DNA of 64,000 bases, taken from contig NC_067207.1 in assembly GCF_026262505.1 (NCBI RefSeq), positions 18,568,082 through 18,632,081 on the forward strand, given 5' to 3'. The notes beneath the pieces were generated by a model. It ran no database searches and was not told the DNA's origin. It was given only the letters and a program-made list of their open reading frames with translations. This document shows positions 61,588-64,000 of the stretch, in pieces; the first letter of the stretch is position 1; each line of letters starts with the position of its first letter. Source of the DNA: Trichomonas vaginalis G3 (taxonomy: Eukaryota > Parabasalia > Trichomonadida > Trichomonadidae). Made by a program: the position numbers and the translations under genes.

Positions 61588-61686
61588 ATGCCACGTAAGC
61601 TACGTAAGAATATACGTAAGAGGAAGGGAGCATTGAAACATCCAATAGTAAAACTGACACCACAACAACAGTTGCAACAACAATGA
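61588..61686 (+). CDS. Small basic ORF, 32 aa (second fossil)
   Basis: ATG 61,588 opens a very basic stretch (MPRKLRKNIRKRKGALKHP) followed by a Gln-rich tail. Arg/Lys-rich N-termini of this sort are found on virion-internal DNA-binding proteins. It may be a small gene or the beginning of a longer fossil gene. Confidence 0.35.
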   Translation: MPRKLRKNIRKRKGALKHPIVKLTPQQQLQQQ

Positions 61687-61689
61687 TGA

Positions 61690-61971
61690 ATGACCCACTA
61701 TGTTGCAACAAATGTCAAGCAACCCTATGCTTTTAAACCGAGTTATTGGTGCACAGAGTGGAGGTTTAAGAGCGGCACTTTTAGCGAAATGGCAGGCTAT
61801 GGTGGAGCTGCAGACGGAACAGCTTATAACCCTCAAAGTCAAATGAATTTGAGTTCACTCAAAAATCAAATAACAGATGTCAAAAAGTCAAACATAGACA
61901 TACAGAAACAAATAAGCGAAAACGAAAAGAACAAGAATATGACAGACACACAAAGAAACTCAATGAGTTAA
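61690..61971 (+). CDS. Unrecognised ORF (second fossil)
   Basis: About 90 residues with YWCTEWRFKSGTFSEMAGYG, a Gly/Ala-rich turn and a coiled-coil beginning (LKNQITDVKKSNIDIQKQIS). Plus-strand Lys/Glu/Gln-rich coding continues downstream to about 62,370 in a decayed state. A coiled-coil structural or scaffold protein is possible. Confidence 0.4.
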   Translation: MTHYVATNVKQPYAFKPSYWCTEWRFKSGTFSEMAGYGGAADGTAYNPQSQMNLSSLKNQITDVKKSNIDIQKQISENEKNKNMTDTQRNSMS

Positions 61972-62427
61972 ACGTAAGAAAAAAGAAGAAAGAAGAACAA
62001 CTGAAAGAACTAAGTACAGAGGAATATGCGAAAAAAGTGTCAGAAAAAGCAGCAGAAGTAGCAAAAATGGAACAAGATGTTATAAATTTGAAAAACCATA
62101 CTACTCAATATAAAGTACTGAAAGATGAAGAAATAAAACAAAAAGCCCTGAAGACATATATGGTAGCGATGAGTATAAAAAAGAAGTTGAAGCAAATGTA
62201 AAGGCAGAAAAACTTTTACAGTTGCAAAACCAAACCGTACAGTATGAAAACTTAGCACAAGAAAGTAAAAATAACGACGCAGCCATGCAAAAGGCAATGA
62301 AAAGCGCAGAATATATAAAAGCTAATAATGACTGGTTAGATGCCCAAGCCACGCCAAAGCAGCCCAACTTATAGGGTCAATAAGGACAAAAATACAAGCG
62401 GATGAAGACAGTTCAAATGAAGCTTTA

Positions 62428-63240
62428 ATGAATGCTGACTTTAAGAACGCCTTCGAAGCTCTTCATAGTAAGGTGAAACTAGTGAACGACTTCTCATCTG
62501 GAAAGAAACTGAAGTCTGAAGGTTTCGACAACGAGTTAAGAGAAGTAGCACAAAATATGACGAAAATAACAGATGCAGCAACGAGACAGGCAGTTCAAAG
62601 TGCCTATGACGCCGTTAGAGCAACTGTTGTGGAAAGTCAAGAAAAAGAGTTACAACAGACCAAAACAGACCTAGTAAATGCTTTCTTAAAAACGAAAAGT
62701 CAGGTAGGACATTATGCTGCAGATGGAACATATGTGCCAGCTGGTGGAACTTATATACCACCAAACCCTCCAAGAGAAGCACTGCACCAGGACTACCTAA
62801 AACATTTACATCGTCACATGGACACAGACACAGGCATGCACCAAAACCAACACAACAACCAACACAACAACCAACAGTTCAAAACACTGCACAAACCACA
62901 GTTAAAAACACTGCACCACAACCAACAGTTCAAAACACTGCACCACAACCAACAGTTCAAAAACACTGCACCACAACCAACAGTTCAAAACACTGCACAG
63001 CAACAACCACAAACAGAGCAAGGACATAAAAGAAGTAGAGAACAAGGAAACCAAGAATTCTTAAAAATGCTTAAGGAAGACTATGGTTACCCAGATACTC
63101 TTGACTTTAGTGACAGATATAAAGAAGCTATTAGAAAGTTCAAGGAAGGAAATACTGACCCGAACCTATTTAGCTTTATGGTTCAGCACCAAATGGGATA
63201 TAATTTCAACCTGGAAAATACAAGCTCGCTAAGGATATGA
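62428..63240 (+). CDS. Gln/His-rich repeat protein (second fossil)
   Basis: 270 residues from ATG 62,428. The N-terminal 100 residues are helical (NAFEALHSKVKLVNDFSSGK). Residues 100-130 are Tyr/Gly/Pro-rich (HYAADGTYVPAGGTYIPPNP). Residues 140-200 are short tandem repeats of the type HNQQFKTLH, low in complexity. The C-terminus is folded-looking with FLKMLKEDYGYPDTLDFSDR. No family recognised. The Pro/Gly-rich and repeat regions suggest a virion or scaffold protein (inference). Confidence 0.5.
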   Translation: MNADFKNAFEALHSKVKLVNDFSSGKKLKSEGFDNELREVAQNMTKITDAATRQAVQSAYDAVRATVVESQEKELQQTKTDLVNAFLKTKSQVGHYAADGTYVPAGGTYIPPNPPREALHQDYLKHLHRHMDTDTGMHQNQHNNQHNNQQFKTLHKPQLKTLHHNQQFKTLHHNQQFKNTAPQPTVQNTAQQQPQTEQGHKRSREQGNQEFLKMLKEDYGYPDTLDFSDRYKEAIRKFKEGNTDPNLFSFMVQHQMGYNFNLENTSSLRI

Positions 63241-63425
63241 TTTAATAGCATATCATCACAATATAGCGCTTTGCGCTCGGCGCCTTTGACGCCTTTTTCT
63301 GTTCTCTTGACTGACATAACTAACTCATTTGTTTCATCAAACAGCAATAACCAAAGTTCATGACCTAATACATAACATTCATACTTTATATTTTTAGCTC
63401 TGAGTTCTCTTGTAAGCTGTTGCAT
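63183..63425 (-). CDS. Unrecognised ORF, 80 aa (second fossil)
   Basis: ATG 63,425. Encodes MQQLTRELRAKNIKYECYVL, then GHELWLLLFDETNELVMSVK, an alpha/beta-looking small domain. It overlaps by 40 bases the end of the ORF at 63,386-63,949 upstream on the same strand and converges on the plus-strand gene ending at 63,240. Both could be real only if the genes overlap, so it is uncertain. Confidence 0.35.
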   Translation of the reverse strand: MQQLTRELRAKNIKYECYVLGHELWLLLFDETNELVMSVKRTEKGVKGAERKALYCDDMLLNHILSELVFSRLKLYPIWC

Positions 63426-63949
63426 TTAATATTTTCTAAAAAGTCAACTTCAACAGTCATTCGCACTGGTGCCTTCAGTTCTACAGGCTCGCCCTGAAAG
63501 TCAACTAGTCTGAATTGCATGTCTTTCAAATTATGAGGACTAATGCGAACCCATTTACCTAAATGAGTTGCTATGACAGGAACGTTTGGAATGAACATTG
63601 AATTGACTGCATAACAGAAGGATTTATATTCTACTGAACCTTTACTATTAACTCCTGAAATGCCTGTGACATTAGCTATTTTAGACTCAATGTATAAACA
63701 ATTGCCATAACATACGTATGGAACAGATTTCATCTCAATCGTTTTGTCAACACTTTTCAAAGGAAATGTCATATGGTATGCACCCAGAAGCAATTGAACT
63801 CTATGACTCATTCGTGTTATCTTAAACTCCTTCGCATAACTGAACTTCAAAACTCCTGCAATAAGTTTAACATTCATTAAGTTTTCTTCGTTCTCCTTGT
63901 TTATTGTAGTATTTATGAGCGCATTTAACACTCCAGCTAATGTTTCCAT
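63386..63949 (-). CDS. Virion-type protein with FRL.D motif (second fossil)
   Basis: 187 residues from ATG 63,949. After a helical start (AGVLNALINTTINKENEENL) it is beta-rich: HRVQLLLGAYHMTFPLKSV, SVPYVCYGNCLYIESKIANV, NVPVIATHLGKWVRISPHNL, and the C-terminal DMQFRLVDFQGEPVELKAPV plus TVEVDF. The order of segments matches the ORFs at 3343-4052 of the first fossil, which is the main reason to call this element Polinton-like. A minor capsid or penton-like role is inference. Confidence 0.5.
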   Translation of the reverse strand: METLAGVLNALINTTINKENEENLMNVKLIAGVLKFSYAKEFKITRMSHRVQLLLGAYHMTFPLKSVDKTIEMKSVPYVCYGNCLYIESKIANVTGISGVNSKGSVEYKSFCYAVNSMFIPNVPVIATHLGKWVRISPHNLKDMQFRLVDFQGEPVELKAPVRMTVEVDFLENIKCNSLQENSELKI

Positions 63950-64000
63950 CTTATATTCTACATTATTGTGAAATCTTATTTCGTGCTTCTTTCCATCTAT

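Larger units (their letters stand above)
61177..64000. mobile_element. Second Polinton-like fossil, left end
   Basis: From the poly-A junction to the window end the DNA is visibly less AT-rich and holds tightly packed ORFs unlike host genes: a basic peptide, coiled-coil and Gln/His-rich proteins, and a protein sharing the FR(I/L).D C-terminal motif with the first fossil. No capsid, ATPase or polymerase gene is within the window. A 30-bp phrase with the hairpin CAGGCACTTCGTGCC occurs twice at the left edge. It looks broken, with several breaks in the visible part. The right end lies outside, so the target duplication cannot be checked. Family assignment rests mainly on one shared protein. Confidence 0.55.

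Overview
The window looks like nuclear DNA of a parabasalid protist close to Tritrichomonas (inference). The genome is very AT-rich and the genes are single-exon and tightly bounded. The gene content fits: a trichomonad initiator-binding-domain protein, a small R2R3 Myb, BspA-like leucine-rich-repeat surface proteins, a BTB/ankyrin protein, a sperm-tail PG-rich (STPGR) protein, MULE transposons and Polinton fossils. Several genes carry TCA-initial initiator-like motifs (TCAATTTTT, TCATTTTTCATT) 1 to 24 bases upstream of the ATG, the layout known from Trichomonas vaginalis.

Layout. 1 to about 11,990: right part of a Polinton/Maverick fossil, mostly minus strand: KilA-N protein, tail-collar-like fibre, virion-type proteins, packaging ATPase, capsid-like ORFs, two small amphipathic paralogues and a duplicated-domain protein. 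It continues past the left edge, appears broken in about five places, and carries an inverted-repeat insertion at 10,025-10,977. 12.7-20 kb: sparse host genes (orphan small protein, STPGR protein with an in-frame TGA, coiled-coil protein, IBD protein). 20.3-22.1 kb: a 366-bp MULE-derived MITE holding a tRNA-like sequence, inserted in a minisatellite that separates ankyrin-repeat remnants. 23.6-29 kb: macrodomain protein, PPPDE peptidase, tRNA-Glu, tRNA-Gly, coiled-coil protein, membrane-anchored C39-like peptidase. 29.5-32.1 kb: a 2.6-kb near-perfect palindrome whose arms are ladders of smaller hairpins. 32.6-35.1 kb: a MULE with terminal inverted repeats, a 10-bp target duplication and a long transposase ORF. 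35.6-43.7 kb: a decayed BspA-like gene, BTB/ankyrin protein, Myb and histidine acid phosphatase. 43.9-49.2 kb: a 653-bp MULE MITE, thioredoxin-fold secretory protein, PX-domain protein and multipass membrane protein. 51.0-57.0 kb: a second direct copy of 43.47-49.51 kb rich in one-base deletions and ending beside a 25-N gap, so it is probably an unpolished or misjoined assembly copy. 57.2-61.15 kb: a BspA-like membrane protein gene split by an 833-bp MULE and cut at its 5' side by a second Polinton-like fossil (61.18 kb to the window end), which is visibly less AT-rich.

The common thread is mobile DNA. At least five insertions share MULE-type ends (GAG...GGACAAA) and four have 9-10 bp target duplications readable by eye. 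One lies inside a Polinton fossil, one in a minisatellite and one in a surface-protein gene. The host genes do not form an obvious pathway, apart from the neighbouring STPGR and coiled-coil genes (possibly axonemal) and the divergent macrodomain/PPPDE pair.
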